Origin: an uncultured Phocaeicola sp.
Lineage (GTDB): Bacteria > Bacteroidota > Bacteroidia > Bacteroidales > Bacteroidaceae
Length of the DNA: 64,000 nucleotides
NCBI GenBank assembly: GCA_944320855.1
Contig: CALUJF010000007.1
Span: 19,530 to 83,529, forward strand
Direction: 5' to 3'
Under the pieces are notes generated by a model that did no database searches, was not told the DNA's origin, and worked only from the letters and a program-made list of their open reading frames with translations. A program made the position numbers and the translations under genes. How positions within the stretch are numbered: the first letter of the stretch is position 1; every line of letters begins with the position of its first letter. This document shows, one piece after another, positions 28,101 to 37,343 of this stretch.

Positions 28101-29686
28101 AAATTTGAAACTCCTGCCTTTATATTCATCCGTGTGTCCGGCGAAAACACGTCAAACCCTCTCCCCTCTGCCGAAAGCGATGCCGTCACCCTAAACAGCG
28201 AATCGCTTGGCAGGAAGTTATGTATATTCAGTTCCTTCAGCTCCATTTCGGCAAAGAATGATTCTGAATTAGGTATAAATCCGGCATTCAGTTCTGCAAG
28301 ACCGTCACCCTGGGTAAGTCCCAATGATGATATTATACTGTCGTTCCTAATGTCGGCACTACCTTTTATAGTCATGTCTGCAGGAATGACCGTTGTTCCG
28401 ATGAGGGACTGTGCAAACTTCATGTCCGGGAAAATTCCATCCATATCAAGATGTGCCGCCATCTTTGTACTGTCAGTCACATCGTTCAGATATCCTTCTG
28501 CGGTCAGTCTGATATGTTCAGCTATCTCTGCGCTGACTCCTGTTATTCTCATTCTGTTCAAACTACCGTCCACGCCTGCACGTATCTGTACAGGTTCTGC
28601 CGGAAAGTCTTTTCTGAAGTCTTCAGGCATACCGGTCAAAAAGCGGAACAAATCGTTCTTACCGATATCAGCCATTATTCTGGCCGAGATGCTGCCATCA
28701 TTGTTTATTTGTGAGATGTTCCATTCTGCGCCGGCCTGTACTGAAAAATATGAATCGGTGGTTTTCAGTTCCAGTCCGGATATACCTATTCTCTCGTCAT
28801 TGGCCATTATTTTTCCTACGGCAGATATTATTTCCAGTCCGGAGCGTTCTTTCATTCTGAACTCCTTTATTTCTGCCTTTATTTCATTTCCGCAATAATA
28901 TATAGAGTCCAGACCAATATTCAGTCCGGCTATGGCGATGTATGACGGATCAAACCCTTCCGCCGGTTTTTCGTTTCCTGATACATAGCTGGCTGACGAG
29001 TTGTTTATTCTGAACTTGTGTATAGAATATGCCTCTTTCCGTAAATCAACAAGACCTTCCATAAGTGTGGCTGAACCTATATTTACTCCCATATTCATAC
29101 TGTCAAGAGGCATACTGAGGTTTATTGCTACATTTTCCAGATTAGCCTTTTGTAGCATAAACTGCCAGTATAACGGTTCGCCGGCAGTAGTGTCTGCTGC
29201 AGCCGTGTCCGCTATACATATGTCCATATGCGTATCTTTAAGAATGAATGAGTTTATAGTAGCGGTTTCAGGAGATAATGCAACCCCGTGTGATTCAAGA
29301 TATAACTCTCCAAGTTCGCCTTTAAGAGCCAGTCCTTCTATCATGTTCATGGTGTTCAGACTAATTTTCTCCAGTCTGAAGGCATCTATTTCCACCTGTT
29401 TCCTGAACAATGGCTTCATCTGAACCTTTAAAGTTATTTTTCCCGCATTCAGCAGAGTGTCTTTTTCCTGTACTGCCGAAACACGGTGTATGTTCAGGTT
29501 AAGGGGGAAGGACAGCGATATCCTGCCTACGCTTATATCCATGCCTGCTGCAGCGGAAGCCATAGAAGCGGCTTTCCTGACTATGAACTCCTGCACAGGG
29601 GGGATATAGATTAGGATTGATATTATTATGAATAGGGTGAGTGGGATGGATATTATTATCCCGCACCATTTTAAAATCTTTTTCAT
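25121..29686 (-). CDS. tamB: Translocation/assembly module protein TamB (DUF490)
   Basis: Very large (1521 residues) AsmA/TamB-family protein bridging inner and outer membranes, proposed to move lipids or help assemble outer-membrane proteins. An N-terminal membrane anchor (about 7-28, IIISIPLTLFIIISILIYIP) is followed by a long beta-rich repeat region and the C-terminal DUF490 domain (about 1050-1490, with RGGIDMLVNL-type strands: here PGGIDMLVNLHIDQAV). Its partner tamL follows after cassette F. The leader of this gene has no octamer repeats. Confidence 0.92.
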   Translation of the reverse strand: MKKILKWCGIIISIPLTLFIIISILIYIPPVQEFIVRKAASMASAAAGMDISVGRISLSFPLNLNIHRVSAVQEKDTLLNAGKITLKVQMKPLFRKQVEIDAFRLEKISLNTMNMIEGLALKGELGELYLESHGVALSPETATINSFILKDTHMDICIADTAAADTTAGEPLYWQFMLQKANLENVAINLSMPLDSMNMGVNIGSATLMEGLVDLRKEAYSIHKFRINNSSASYVSGNEKPAEGFDPSYIAIAGLNIGLDSIYYCGNEIKAEIKEFRMKERSGLEIISAVGKIMANDERIGISGLELKTTDSYFSVQAGAEWNISQINNDGSISARIMADIGKNDLFRFLTGMPEDFRKDFPAEPVQIRAGVDGSLNRMRITGVSAEIAEHIRLTAEGYLNDVTDSTKMAAHLDMDGIFPDMKFAQSLIGTTVIPADMTIKGSADIRNDSIISSLGLTQGDGLAELNAGFIPNSESFFAEMELKELNIHNFLPSDSLFRVTASLSAEGRGFDVFSPDTRMNIKAGVSNFELSNSFSGIDMKAGLANGKANVAFNIDDNMMEICSMLDADISNNNITARMRTDIRRLDLHALGLVGEPLKTAQTIDIDASTDMRNRHQAKVSINNIRLSTEKKTFKTKDLNFGVSMTEDSLRSFINSGDMTMLLRTTGGIDRVADRLTKISTLAARQWESRTLNLDTLRALLPETSFRLTAGDDNPFVNTLEMGGIGFSKLYASLNTSSANGINSSAYLYGLHTDSLRLDTITFRAVQDSTGIVLTGGVKANHTDRQEAFGISLDGGIYDGSARMMVRYDNARNQTGALIGMEAVLREGGISLHVLPEEPILIYRKFRLNKDNYIFLSDKGRIHADMKLQDDNGTGLQIYSVADSTSLQDVTLSVNRLDIGEFKRIIPYMPPVEGVISAEAHYVQQEENMFMTAIETDISRLAYSGKPLGDWTMSGVYLPMGDSGHHVDGYITRNGSTLAEINGQYRAAASDEEKDRISAHMQLMRFPLEMAGAFVPEDMARLKGYAGGEITVEGPTDSPVINGRLATDSVNVFIPMASVNLRLEDKPITVTDNKLVFDKYGIFSRGKNPYVIDGTVDFADMANMRMDLKMTARNFEVFNAKKNRTSMVYGKMYIDLNTTIKGTPDAISVRGNANILGSSDFTYVLRESPLTVEDRLTETVTFVNFADTATARRKPLEEMRPGGIDMLVNLHIDQAVQCRVDINESGSNYMRVEGGGDLAFQYTPDGNMLLNGRYSLMSGEMKYEMPVIPLKTFKIREGSYIEWTGNVMDPRLDIRAYERMRTSVTQEGQAARMVGFDVGVSITNRLSNLGFAFTIDAPEDGSMQNELAAMSASQKNKAAVTMLVTGMYISDSSTAKLDANSALNSYLQGQINNIAGNALKTIDLSVGMETTNATETGDQRTDYNFQFAKRFWNNRVRVVIGGKISTGNAAVRDESFIDNISLEYRLDNSGTRYVKLFHDKKYANVLEGEVTETGAGIVLKKKVSRIRELFIFQRKRKEERR

Positions 29687-29777
29687 GTCTGTGTCTCTTT
29701 ATGTTTGCGAATATACAAAAAAATAACTATGATTGAATATAATTTGTTCAGGAAGTATATGATTAATAATAAATGTT

Positions 29778-29785
29778 TATCTTTG
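29778..29785 (+). promoter_or_regulatory. Candidate -7 box of the nucleotidyltransferase gene
   Basis: TATCTTTG matches the Bacteroidales -7 consensus TAnnTTTG. No clear -33 TTTG lies at 19-21 bp, so the call rests on the -7 match and position alone. Confidence 0.45.
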
Positions 29786-29813
29786 CATAGTTACTAACTT
29801 TTAAATAAAACTT

Positions 29814-30719
29814 ATGAAACCAACATTATTTGTATTGGCAGCCGGTATGGGAAGTCGTTACGGCGGCCTTAAACAGCTTGACGGAGTAGGCCCAAGCGGT
29901 GAAACAATCATGGATTATTCTATTTATGACGCAATTCGCGGTGGATTCGGTAAAATCGTTTTTGTTATCCGTAAAGATTTTGAAGATGATTTTCGTAAAA
30001 TTGTCCTAAGTAAATACGAGAACCACATTCCGGTAGAAGTGGTATTCCAGGCATTGGACAACCTCCCGGCAGGATATACTTGTCCGGAAGGTCGTGTAAA
30101 ACCTTGGGGTACAAACCACGCGGTTCTTATGGGTAAGGATGTTATCAAAGAACCATTTGCAGTAATCAATGCTGACGATTTCTATGGAAGAGACAGTTTT
30201 GCTGTTCTTGGCAAGTATCTTTCAGAACTTCCTGAAGGTTCAAAGAACGACTATTGCATGGTAGGTTTCCGTATCGGCAACACTTTGTCTGAAAGTGGTT
30301 CTGTTGCACGTGGCGTCTGTTCAGCCAATGATGAAGGAAATCTTACTACTGTGGTTGAGCGTACTGAGATAAAGAGAATAGACGGTGTAGTAAGTTACAA
30401 GAATGAGGAAGGCGGATGGACAAGTCTGGAAGACAACACGCCTGTTTCTATGAACATGTGGGGATTCACTCCTGATTATTTCAAATATTCAGAAGAGTAT
30501 TTTACTGAATTCCTTGATGCGAACAAGGAAAACCTTAAGGCTGAATACTTTATTCCATTGATGGTAAACAAACTTATCAATGAAAAGACTGCTAATGTTA
30601 AAGTCCTTGATACAACTTCTAAGTGGTTCGGAGTGACTTATGCTGCAGACCGCCCAAGTGTAGTTGAAAAGCTTCAGGCATTGGTTGATGCTGGTGAATA
30701 TCCTTCTAAATTGTTCTGA
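29814..30719 (+). CDS. Sugar-nucleotide-forming nucleotidyltransferase family protein
   Basis: Cytoplasmic enzyme of the NTP-transferase fold, 301 residues, with the N-terminal loop LAAGMGSRYGGLKQLDGVG and INADDFYGRDSF as the metal-binding Asp region. Relatives make NDP-sugars or act on sugar phosphates; the substrate cannot be assigned. A candidate -7 box TATCTTTG is at 29778-29785, 28 bp before the ATG. It is a single-gene unit closed by the terminator after it. Confidence 0.85.
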   Translation: MKPTLFVLAAGMGSRYGGLKQLDGVGPSGETIMDYSIYDAIRGGFGKIVFVIRKDFEDDFRKIVLSKYENHIPVEVVFQALDNLPAGYTCPEGRVKPWGTNHAVLMGKDVIKEPFAVINADDFYGRDSFAVLGKYLSELPEGSKNDYCMVGFRIGNTLSESGSVARGVCSANDEGNLTTVVERTEIKRIDGVVSYKNEEGGWTSLEDNTPVSMNMWGFTPDYFKYSEEYFTEFLDANKENLKAEYFIPLMVNKLINEKTANVKVLDTTSKWFGVTYAADRPSVVEKLQALVDAGEYPSKLF

Positions 30720-30746
30720 TAAACAGTTTTACAGTATAAATAAAAA

Positions 30747-30779
30747 GCGGATTACCCCGAAAGAGGTAATCCGTTTTTT
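30747..30779 (+). terminator. Intrinsic terminator after the nucleotidyltransferase
   Basis: Perfect stem CGGATTACC / GGTAATCCG with loop CCGAAAGA, followed by TTTTTT. It lies between convergent genes and may also serve the minus-strand hydrolase gene, which ends 2 bp further on. Confidence 0.92.
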
Positions 30780-30781
30780 AT

Positions 30782-31864
30782 TTATTTCACTTTGATATAA
30801 AACACCGGCTGTTGTTTCTGTGTATCCATCGGTACGGCGCGGTATTTCACTTTGCTGAAATCTATATCTTTCAGGTCTATGCTTCTTATGGCGCTGTTGT
30901 ACATCGTGCGGAAGTAAATCTTCAGATTGTTCATGTCTGTAGCAGAAGTCCATTGGGTGGCACTTGGAATATTCACAGGAACCTGTCCTCGTGCAAACTC
31001 AATACCTACAGGAATATCGAAATTGTTCAGAATCTGAAAACCTTGCAGTACGGTTTCTTCAGATGTTTCTTGTACTGGTGCTGTAGCCTGATAGAATGCA
31101 GCTCTAACAAATCGTGACGGAGGAGTTACATCACCCGGAATACCAAGAAATCCGCTACCGGCTCCGAACTGTGAAAGTTCAGTCTCACCAAGTTTCTGAG
31201 AAGGAGCAGAACCGGGGAAGAGGTTTACATAATTGTTCAGATTTGTCATCTGCCAGTTGAAATCAGGTGAGTTAGTCAATACTCCAAGTTCGTTTTCATA
31301 GAAGACAGGCTTGCCGTCTATGATTTCCAGAACAATTTGTCTTCCTGTAGTATCCGCAAACCTCCAATGCACTGTTGAGGCTCTCGGGTCTATTGCAATA
31401 ACGTGAATCTTGCTTATTGCATCTTTCACATCTTTCACAGTGGCACATTCTCCGAGAATCCAAGAAACCAACTGCAGGTCGGCAATGCTCCCTTCCTTGT
31501 TTGCCGCATTATAATCTTCATACTTGCCATATTTCGGGAAGTAGAACAGTCCGGCAGACAGCCCTTTCTCGTTAAGCCCTTCGGCTATAAACTCCTTTTG
31601 CTCCACAGCCAATCCCACATAACCGTATTTCGCGGTGAATTTCATTCCTTCAACACCTCCCGGAACATATGATTGTGCAGTGTATCCCCTTGGAACTATC
31701 ACATATTGGCTGTTTAGGTCGCTTCCTCCCCATTCGATGGTTCTCGCAAGGATTTTAGTACTGTCTTTTGCTGTCAGGGTTATGCCTGTGCAGGCATTTG
31801 CATTGTTCGTGCCTGCTGCAATCATTGCAGTTGCAAGGCACATAGTAAGAATTTGTTTTTTCAT
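30782..31864 (-). CDS. Choloylglycine hydrolase family protein (bile-salt-hydrolase-like)
   Basis: N-terminal nucleophile hydrolase of 360 residues. A signal peptide (1-24) ends just before C25 (CTGITLTAKD), so cleavage would expose the catalytic Cys. The family blocks ILARTIEWGG and LTNSPDFNWQMTNLNNY match bile-salt hydrolases and penicillin V acylases. Likely a periplasmic amidase on conjugated bile acids, though other N-acyl amides are possible. It has its own -33/-7 promoter. Confidence 0.88.
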   Translation of the reverse strand: MKKQILTMCLATAMIAAGTNNANACTGITLTAKDSTKILARTIEWGGSDLNSQYVIVPRGYTAQSYVPGGVEGMKFTAKYGYVGLAVEQKEFIAEGLNEKGLSAGLFYFPKYGKYEDYNAANKEGSIADLQLVSWILGECATVKDVKDAISKIHVIAIDPRASTVHWRFADTTGRQIVLEIIDGKPVFYENELGVLTNSPDFNWQMTNLNNYVNLFPGSAPSQKLGETELSQFGAGSGFLGIPGDVTPPSRFVRAAFYQATAPVQETSEETVLQGFQILNNFDIPVGIEFARGQVPVNIPSATQWTSATDMNNLKIYFRTMYNSAIRSIDLKDIDFSKVKYRAVPMDTQKQQPVFYIKVK

Positions 31865-31931
31865 AAACTAAGAATGTCTTTATCTTTAATCCTAAAAACA
31901 ACAGAAGTGATACTTTTGTTGTTTATATCCT

Positions 31932-31962
31932 CAAAATTAAAGACTTTGTTGATAAAAATCAA
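31932..31962 (-). promoter_or_regulatory. Promoter of the choloylglycine hydrolase gene
   Basis: On the minus strand TTG (31962-31960) and TAATTTTG (31939-31932) are separated by 20 bp, matching the Bacteroidales -33/-7 layout. Transcription would start near 31925, leaving a leader of about 60 nt. Confidence 0.7.
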
Positions 31963-31985
31963 GCATTCACCATGAAAAAAACATC

Positions 31986-33269
31986 TTAGTCCAGCATCTT
32001 TCCTTTTTTCTTTTTCCAGAATATGATATGTTTAGGACTTCCGATAACCTGTGATGTGTATATACCCGTATGCCCTGAAAACATGTATGCAGTTACACAG
32101 GCAATTCCTATATATACAGCTGCATCTGCTCCAAACAGCTCTATTCCCATAAGTGTACAGGCAATAGGAGTGTTGGTTGCCCCGGCAAAAACGGCCACGA
32201 AACCTATTCCGGCAAGGAATGATACGTGCAGTGGCAGTATTGCAGACAATGCGCTTCCCAATGTCGCACCAACGAAGAATAGGGGAGTGACCTCACCGCC
32301 TTTGAATCCTACTCCGATAGTAAATGTAGTAAGGAGGATTTTCAGCAGAAAGTCATACCACATCTGTACCTCGCTGAATGACGCTACTATGGTAGGAACA
32401 CCAAGACCGATATATTTGGTTGTTCCTAACAGATAAACACTCAGTGCGATGAAAATACCTCCTATGAAAGGACGCAAAGGAGGGTATGATATATACTTTT
32501 TTGCCAGACCTCCCCAAATCTCAATGAACCGTGAGAAAGTCATTGCAGCAATTCCGAAAAGAATACTTGCCGCAAGAACCAACAGCAATGTCTGTATGTT
32601 TATGTCCGGAGTCTGACTGATGCAGTAATGAGTGTGGGCTATTCCACATGCGTGGCAGGTCAGGTTGGCAAAGAAAGCCGAAAGAAAAACAGGAAGTATG
32701 GCATCGTATCTCAGTCTTCCCACTATGATGACCTCAAGAGCGAAAACAGCACCTGCAAGCGGAGTTCCGAAGATAGATGCAAATCCCGCACCTATACCTA
32801 TCTGAATCATAATTTTCCTGTCGTAAGGGTGCATTTTGAACAGACGGGACATAAAATCGGCTATCGCTCCTCCCATTTGCACACCTGTACCTTCACGTCC
32901 GGCAGAACCTCCGAACAGATGTGTCAGCACCGTACCTATATAAACCAACGGAGCCATCTTGAACGGGATGATGTTTCTTGAAGAACGTATTTCCTCTATC
33001 AGAAAATTATTACCCTTGGCCGCTGTACCTGCCAGATAGTGATACATCAGTCCTATAGCCAAACCGCCCAACGGAAGCAGTGCTATAATCCACTGGTTAT
33101 TCTCACGATAGTCTGTAGCCCAGTTTAGTGATGCCAACAGTAATGCCGATGCCGAGCCAATCAGTGCGCCGGCCACTGCCCCTATAACAGTCCATTTAAG
33201 CAGATACCATAATATAGGCAGCTGTTCCGTTTTATTTCCAATCCAGGTAATGTTTTTGTCAAGTCTCAT
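31986..33269 (-). CDS. ClC family chloride channel/transporter
   Basis: Membrane protein with about ten hydrophobic segments, 427 residues from the preferred start. The family motif appears as GSAGREGTGVQMGG, followed by GIGAGFASIFGTPLAGAVFALE and GFKGGEVTPLFFVGA. An earlier in-frame ATG at 33299 is rejected because it lies inside a -7 box (TAACTTTG at 33304-33297 on the minus strand); MRLDKNITW at 33269 is kept. Transported ion and coupling are not decidable here. Confidence 0.9.
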   Translation of the reverse strand: MRLDKNITWIGNKTEQLPILWYLLKWTVIGAVAGALIGSASALLLASLNWATDYRENNQWIIALLPLGGLAIGLMYHYLAGTAAKGNNFLIEEIRSSRNIIPFKMAPLVYIGTVLTHLFGGSAGREGTGVQMGGAIADFMSRLFKMHPYDRKIMIQIGIGAGFASIFGTPLAGAVFALEVIIVGRLRYDAILPVFLSAFFANLTCHACGIAHTHYCISQTPDINIQTLLLVLAASILFGIAAMTFSRFIEIWGGLAKKYISYPPLRPFIGGIFIALSVYLLGTTKYIGLGVPTIVASFSEVQMWYDFLLKILLTTFTIGVGFKGGEVTPLFFVGATLGSALSAILPLHVSFLAGIGFVAVFAGATNTPIACTLMGIELFGADAAVYIGIACVTAYMFSGHTGIYTSQVIGSPKHIIFWKKKKGKMLD

Positions 33270-33296
33270 CTTTTTTGCGAAAATCAAATTGTGGTG

Positions 33297-33304
33297 CAAA
33301 GTTA
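33297..33304 (-). promoter_or_regulatory. -7 box of the ClC gene
   Basis: Minus-strand TAACTTTG matches TAnnTTTG. It overlaps the upstream ATG at 33299 and so decides the start codon of the ClC gene in favour of 33269. Confidence 0.6.
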
Positions 33305-33344
33305 ATTCAAATGACTTATTTATCCACCATTCGCAATAAGATGA

Positions 33345-36300
33345 TTATTCATTACCCTTCAGATTCTTTACAAAGTCAGTAGGCAGTATGCCGAATTGCT
33401 TCTGGAAGCATTTTGCAAAATACGATGATGAACTGAATCCCACTATATAAGTTATTTCAGAAATCCTGTATTTGCCTTCCGCCAACAGTTTTGCGGCAGT
33501 TTTCAGCTTTGTCACCTTAATGAAATCGTTAGGTGTCATACCCATAATGCCCTTTATCTTTGTAAATACCGATGTGCGGCTCATATTCAGTTCCTGCGCG
33601 AGCGAGTTTATTGAAAAATCCGTATTGTCCAGATTGTCCAATATTATTTTTGTACATTGTTCTATGAAATCTTCATCCAGCTTATTTTGGCTTACGGCAT
33701 GCACTTCCGATAACGGATTGCTGGCGAACGCCCTTTGATACTCTTCTTTTTTCTTCAGCAGGTTGTCTATCTGGGCTATCAGATGGCTTGCTGCAAAAGG
33801 TTTTTCTATATAAGCGTCAGCACCTGCTTCCAGACCTTCCACCTTACTCTCTGTATCAGTCTTGGCGGTAAGCAGTATTACCGGTATATGCGAAATGTTT
33901 ATATTGCTTTTTATTCTCTTGCAGACTTCAAATCCGTCTATTCCTTCCATCATAACGTCGCTCACCACAATGTCCGGCTTGTTGCTCTCAAGCAGTGCCA
34001 GTCCTTCCTCTCCGCTACCGGCTGTTATTATGAAATATCTGCTGCTCAGTACCTTATCAAGAAAATCCAGTATGTCCGGATTGTCGTCTATTATCACTAC
34101 CTTTTTCTTGCTTACGGCTTCCTCTGCGTCATCTTCAATTTTTTCATCCTTTATTATTCCCGGATTTTCATCTTTACTGTCTTTGTTTACAGTTGCATTT
34201 TTCTTTTCTTCCGCTTCCTCTATCTCTACTACAGGTAGTGTTACAGTGAAACATACCCCTTTCACTCCGTCTTTCCTGTTATCGACAGTAATGTTTCCGT
34301 TCATCATCTGAGCCACAGTATTGGCTATATGCAGACCTATACCTATTCCCGGTGTCTGGCTGTCATTGTTTCTTTTTATCTGATAGAAAGCCTCGAATAT
34401 TTTCTTTTTCTCATTTTCCTCTATACCCGGACCGTCGTCAGTGACAGTTATCACGAGGTTATTGTTTTGTCTTTCGGCAGAAATGCTTATCGTCTTTTTG
34501 GCATATTTTATGGCATTGCTTATCAGGTTGCTTATTATCTTTATGAAAGACTCCTCATCGGTAGTAATCTCGAAATTGTCAGCTATTCCTGAAGTGTCTA
34601 TCTTTAGATTTTTCTGCTTGATAGACAGTTCAAACACTGTATAAGTTTTTCTGACAAGCTCTTTCAGGTTATACTTACGGTAAGCGAATTCCAATACTCC
34701 GGAATCCACCTTCCTGAAGTCAAGAAGCTGGTTTACAAGTGTATATAGCCTCTTGTAGTTATGCTCTATTATGTTCAGATAATCGCCGTACTTATCGTTT
34801 ATGTCCGTAGTCTTCATCAGATGGTCCAGCGGTCCTATGATGAGGCTTAGCGGAGTCCTTATTTCATGGGCTATATTGGTGAAAAATTCAATTTTTGAGT
34901 TATACAGTTCCTTTTCCTTTTCCCTTGTCAGTTTCATCAGATTCTTTTTCTGCTTTTTATGGCTTCTGATTATGTAATATCTTATAGAAAGGAAAATGAT
35001 GCAAAGCAGTGCTATTGAATAAAGCAAGTATGCCGTATTGCTTCTTAGGAAAGGCGGTTTTACTTCTATCCCAAGTCTGATTTCATTTTTGCAGTCTATG
35101 CCGTCGCTGTTCTGTCCTTTGATTTTCAGAGTATATTTTCCTGCCGGCAGTTTATTGTATGAGATATGGTTGTTTTCTCCTCTTGCCTTTATCCAGTCGC
35201 TGTCCAGTCCTTCCAGCATATATTGATATGAATTGTCCTTGGGAGAGGTATAGCTCAGAACAGAGAAATCCATACCTATCATAGACTGGTCGTAGCTGAC
35301 AGACAGTTCGTTAGTGACATTGTCAACAGTGTTTCCCATTATAGTTACATTTGTAAGTTTAAGAGGTGCATTATATGAATTTTCCCTCAAACCCTGTGGC
35401 TGGAAAACACAGAATCCGTTTACTGTTCCGAGCATGATTTCTCCTTCATCTGTTACGAGCGAAGCCCCTGTAGTGAACTGTTCGTTTATCAGTCCGCTTG
35501 ATTTCGAATATGATTTTGTTATGTTCTTTCCCGGATTGAAATTGCTTATGCCTTTGTTTGTCGAAATCCACAGATTGTCGCCATAGGCAATAATGGAAGA
35601 TACAATGTTATTAGGCAGTTCCAGTCCTTTGCATTTCACGAAACCGTATTTCTCACTGTCATAAAGGCACAGCCCTTTACCTACAAGGCCTACCCAAAGC
35701 CTTTTGTTGTTATCAAGGCATAGTGCGGAAATGGCATTCTGAGGTAATGAATTCGGTTCTCCGTTATGTCTGTAAATCTTGCATTTATTGTTTTTTACAT
35801 CATAACGCATTAGTCCGTTGGTCTTACTCCCGGCCCAAATCATTCCGTTGTTGTCTTCCGTTATAGCCTGTACTATACCTTTCAGTTCTCCCACCCGTAT
35901 AAATTCTCTGGTAGTCTTTTTGTAGTAGCATAATCCGTCCGCCGTACCTATGTAAATCCTTCCGTCGCTTGCCTTCATCAGTTTGAATATCTTCGACGAA
36001 TGTATTGTAGTGCTGTCTTTGGGATTATTCAGATATGAAATCATCTGTCCCGTTTTCAGATTTGTCACTTCCAGTCCACGTTCGTATGTTGCGGCATACA
36101 TCAGGTCACCGTCTATCAGTATGTCGTGAATACAGTAATATGTAGAGTTTATGTCCTTAGCCGTTCTGTAAGGTTTTGTAGTTTTTTCCGTAGGGTCGAA
36201 TCTGTATATTCCGTCGTCGTCAGTACCTATAAAGTACCCCCTGTCACCATCTTTGGCGATACAGTTGACTACTTTTCCTGCACCGTTTCCTGTACACTTG

Positions 36301-37343
36301 AAGTATTTAAAATTACTCTGGTATGGCGAGAAGAATTGTATTCCTGCGAAGTATGAACCTAACCATAAGCTCTGTTCCTTATCTATAAATATGGAATAGA
36401 TAAACTTCTCCGGGCTAAATCTGAATTTTATGGAAGTATCATCGGCTCTCTTTATTTTCATGTCGTCCGTTGTGAAGTAGCACACACCGTTATCGCTTGC
36501 CACAAGCAGATTTCCCGGACTGAATTCCGTAATGTCATGTATATGGTATAAAAGATTGTCAGTAGAGTTGTCCTTATAATTTCTGAAAGTTTCGGTTTCG
36601 TAGTCGAATTTATCCAATCCGTTTTGGAATGTTCCTATCCACAGATTACCGTGCGAGTCCTCATATATTTTATGTATCGTATTGTCTGACAGACAGTTTC
36701 CTACCCCGTTTGCCTTATATTGTGTAATTTTTCCAGTATTTTTGTTATATCTGTACAGACCGTCTGAATATGTTCCGAACCATATGTTGTTCTTGCTGTC
36801 CTCGCATATGGTCGTTACCATTTTTCTGTTTACATTTTTATTGCCTGAATAGTTGAAAGAAGTCAGTCTTTGTTTTTCATTAAGATTGAATTTGAAAACT
36901 CCTTGTCCGTCAGTTCCTATCCATACATTTCCGTCTTTGTCTTCTGCTATGTCTAATATTGGTGTTGCTATTTTTATACTGTCTCCTGTAAAGGCCTTAA
37001 AAGCTTTGAATTTATTGTTTATGTAGTCAAAAACGATAATTCCATTGTTAGTCCCAATCCACATCATGTTTTTGGAATCTATAAAAAGATGTGTAATGTA
37101 ACTGCTTGCATTTTCATCTATATAATCAGAAAGAATATATGTCTTGAATTTTATACCGTCGAATCTGCATAAACCGTCATCAGTTCCAAACCACATGAAA
37201 CCGTTCTTGTCTTGTGTGATAGCATTAACTCTGTTATTGGATAGTCCGTTGTCCATATTATAAATGGTAGAGAAAATACTTTGGCTGTTTGCGGTGAAAG
37301 CCAATGTAAGTAATAAGACTAAAATGTAAAACCTTTTACCCAT
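33345..37343 (-). CDS. Hybrid two-component system regulator (HTCS) of the PUL
   Basis: Single-protein sensor and transcription factor, 1332 residues. Order: signal peptide (about 1-20), periplasmic two-blade propeller of reg-prop repeats (about 25-670; many units of the type NGFMWFGTDDGLCRFDG), Y_Y_Y domain, membrane helix (near 780), histidine kinase with AHEIRTPLSLIIGPL, HATPase, receiver with VVSDVMMEGIDGFEV, and a C-terminal AraC-type helix-turn-helix (SFSSSYFAKCFQKQFGI). HTCS proteins sense oligosaccharides in the periplasm and activate adjacent PULs. It is divergent from the plus-strand PUL genes and is the obvious candidate to bind the 21-bp-spaced repeats at their promoters. Confidence 0.95.
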   Translation of the reverse strand: MGKRFYILVLLLTLAFTANSQSIFSTIYNMDNGLSNNRVNAITQDKNGFMWFGTDDGLCRFDGIKFKTYILSDYIDENASSYITHLFIDSKNMMWIGTNNGIIVFDYINNKFKAFKAFTGDSIKIATPILDIAEDKDGNVWIGTDGQGVFKFNLNEKQRLTSFNYSGNKNVNRKMVTTICEDSKNNIWFGTYSDGLYRYNKNTGKITQYKANGVGNCLSDNTIHKIYEDSHGNLWIGTFQNGLDKFDYETETFRNYKDNSTDNLLYHIHDITEFSPGNLLVASDNGVCYFTTDDMKIKRADDTSIKFRFSPEKFIYSIFIDKEQSLWLGSYFAGIQFFSPYQSNFKYFKCTGNGAGKVVNCIAKDGDRGYFIGTDDDGIYRFDPTEKTTKPYRTAKDINSTYYCIHDILIDGDLMYAATYERGLEVTNLKTGQMISYLNNPKDSTTIHSSKIFKLMKASDGRIYIGTADGLCYYKKTTREFIRVGELKGIVQAITEDNNGMIWAGSKTNGLMRYDVKNNKCKIYRHNGEPNSLPQNAISALCLDNNKRLWVGLVGKGLCLYDSEKYGFVKCKGLELPNNIVSSIIAYGDNLWISTNKGISNFNPGKNITKSYSKSSGLINEQFTTGASLVTDEGEIMLGTVNGFCVFQPQGLRENSYNAPLKLTNVTIMGNTVDNVTNELSVSYDQSMIGMDFSVLSYTSPKDNSYQYMLEGLDSDWIKARGENNHISYNKLPAGKYTLKIKGQNSDGIDCKNEIRLGIEVKPPFLRSNTAYLLYSIALLCIIFLSIRYYIIRSHKKQKKNLMKLTREKEKELYNSKIEFFTNIAHEIRTPLSLIIGPLDHLMKTTDINDKYGDYLNIIEHNYKRLYTLVNQLLDFRKVDSGVLEFAYRKYNLKELVRKTYTVFELSIKQKNLKIDTSGIADNFEITTDEESFIKIISNLISNAIKYAKKTISISAERQNNNLVITVTDDGPGIEENEKKKIFEAFYQIKRNNDSQTPGIGIGLHIANTVAQMMNGNITVDNRKDGVKGVCFTVTLPVVEIEEAEEKKNATVNKDSKDENPGIIKDEKIEDDAEEAVSKKKVVIIDDNPDILDFLDKVLSSRYFIITAGSGEEGLALLESNKPDIVVSDVMMEGIDGFEVCKRIKSNINISHIPVILLTAKTDTESKVEGLEAGADAYIEKPFAASHLIAQIDNLLKKKEEYQRAFASNPLSEVHAVSQNKLDEDFIEQCTKIILDNLDNTDFSINSLAQELNMSRTSVFTKIKGIMGMTPNDFIKVTKLKTAAKLLAEGKYRISEITYIVGFSSSSYFAKCFQKQFGILPTDFVKNLKGNE

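Noticed and set aside
33270-33299. Upstream ATG at 33299 for the ClC gene
   Set aside because: It lies within a TAACTTTG -7 box, so it would not be transcribed.
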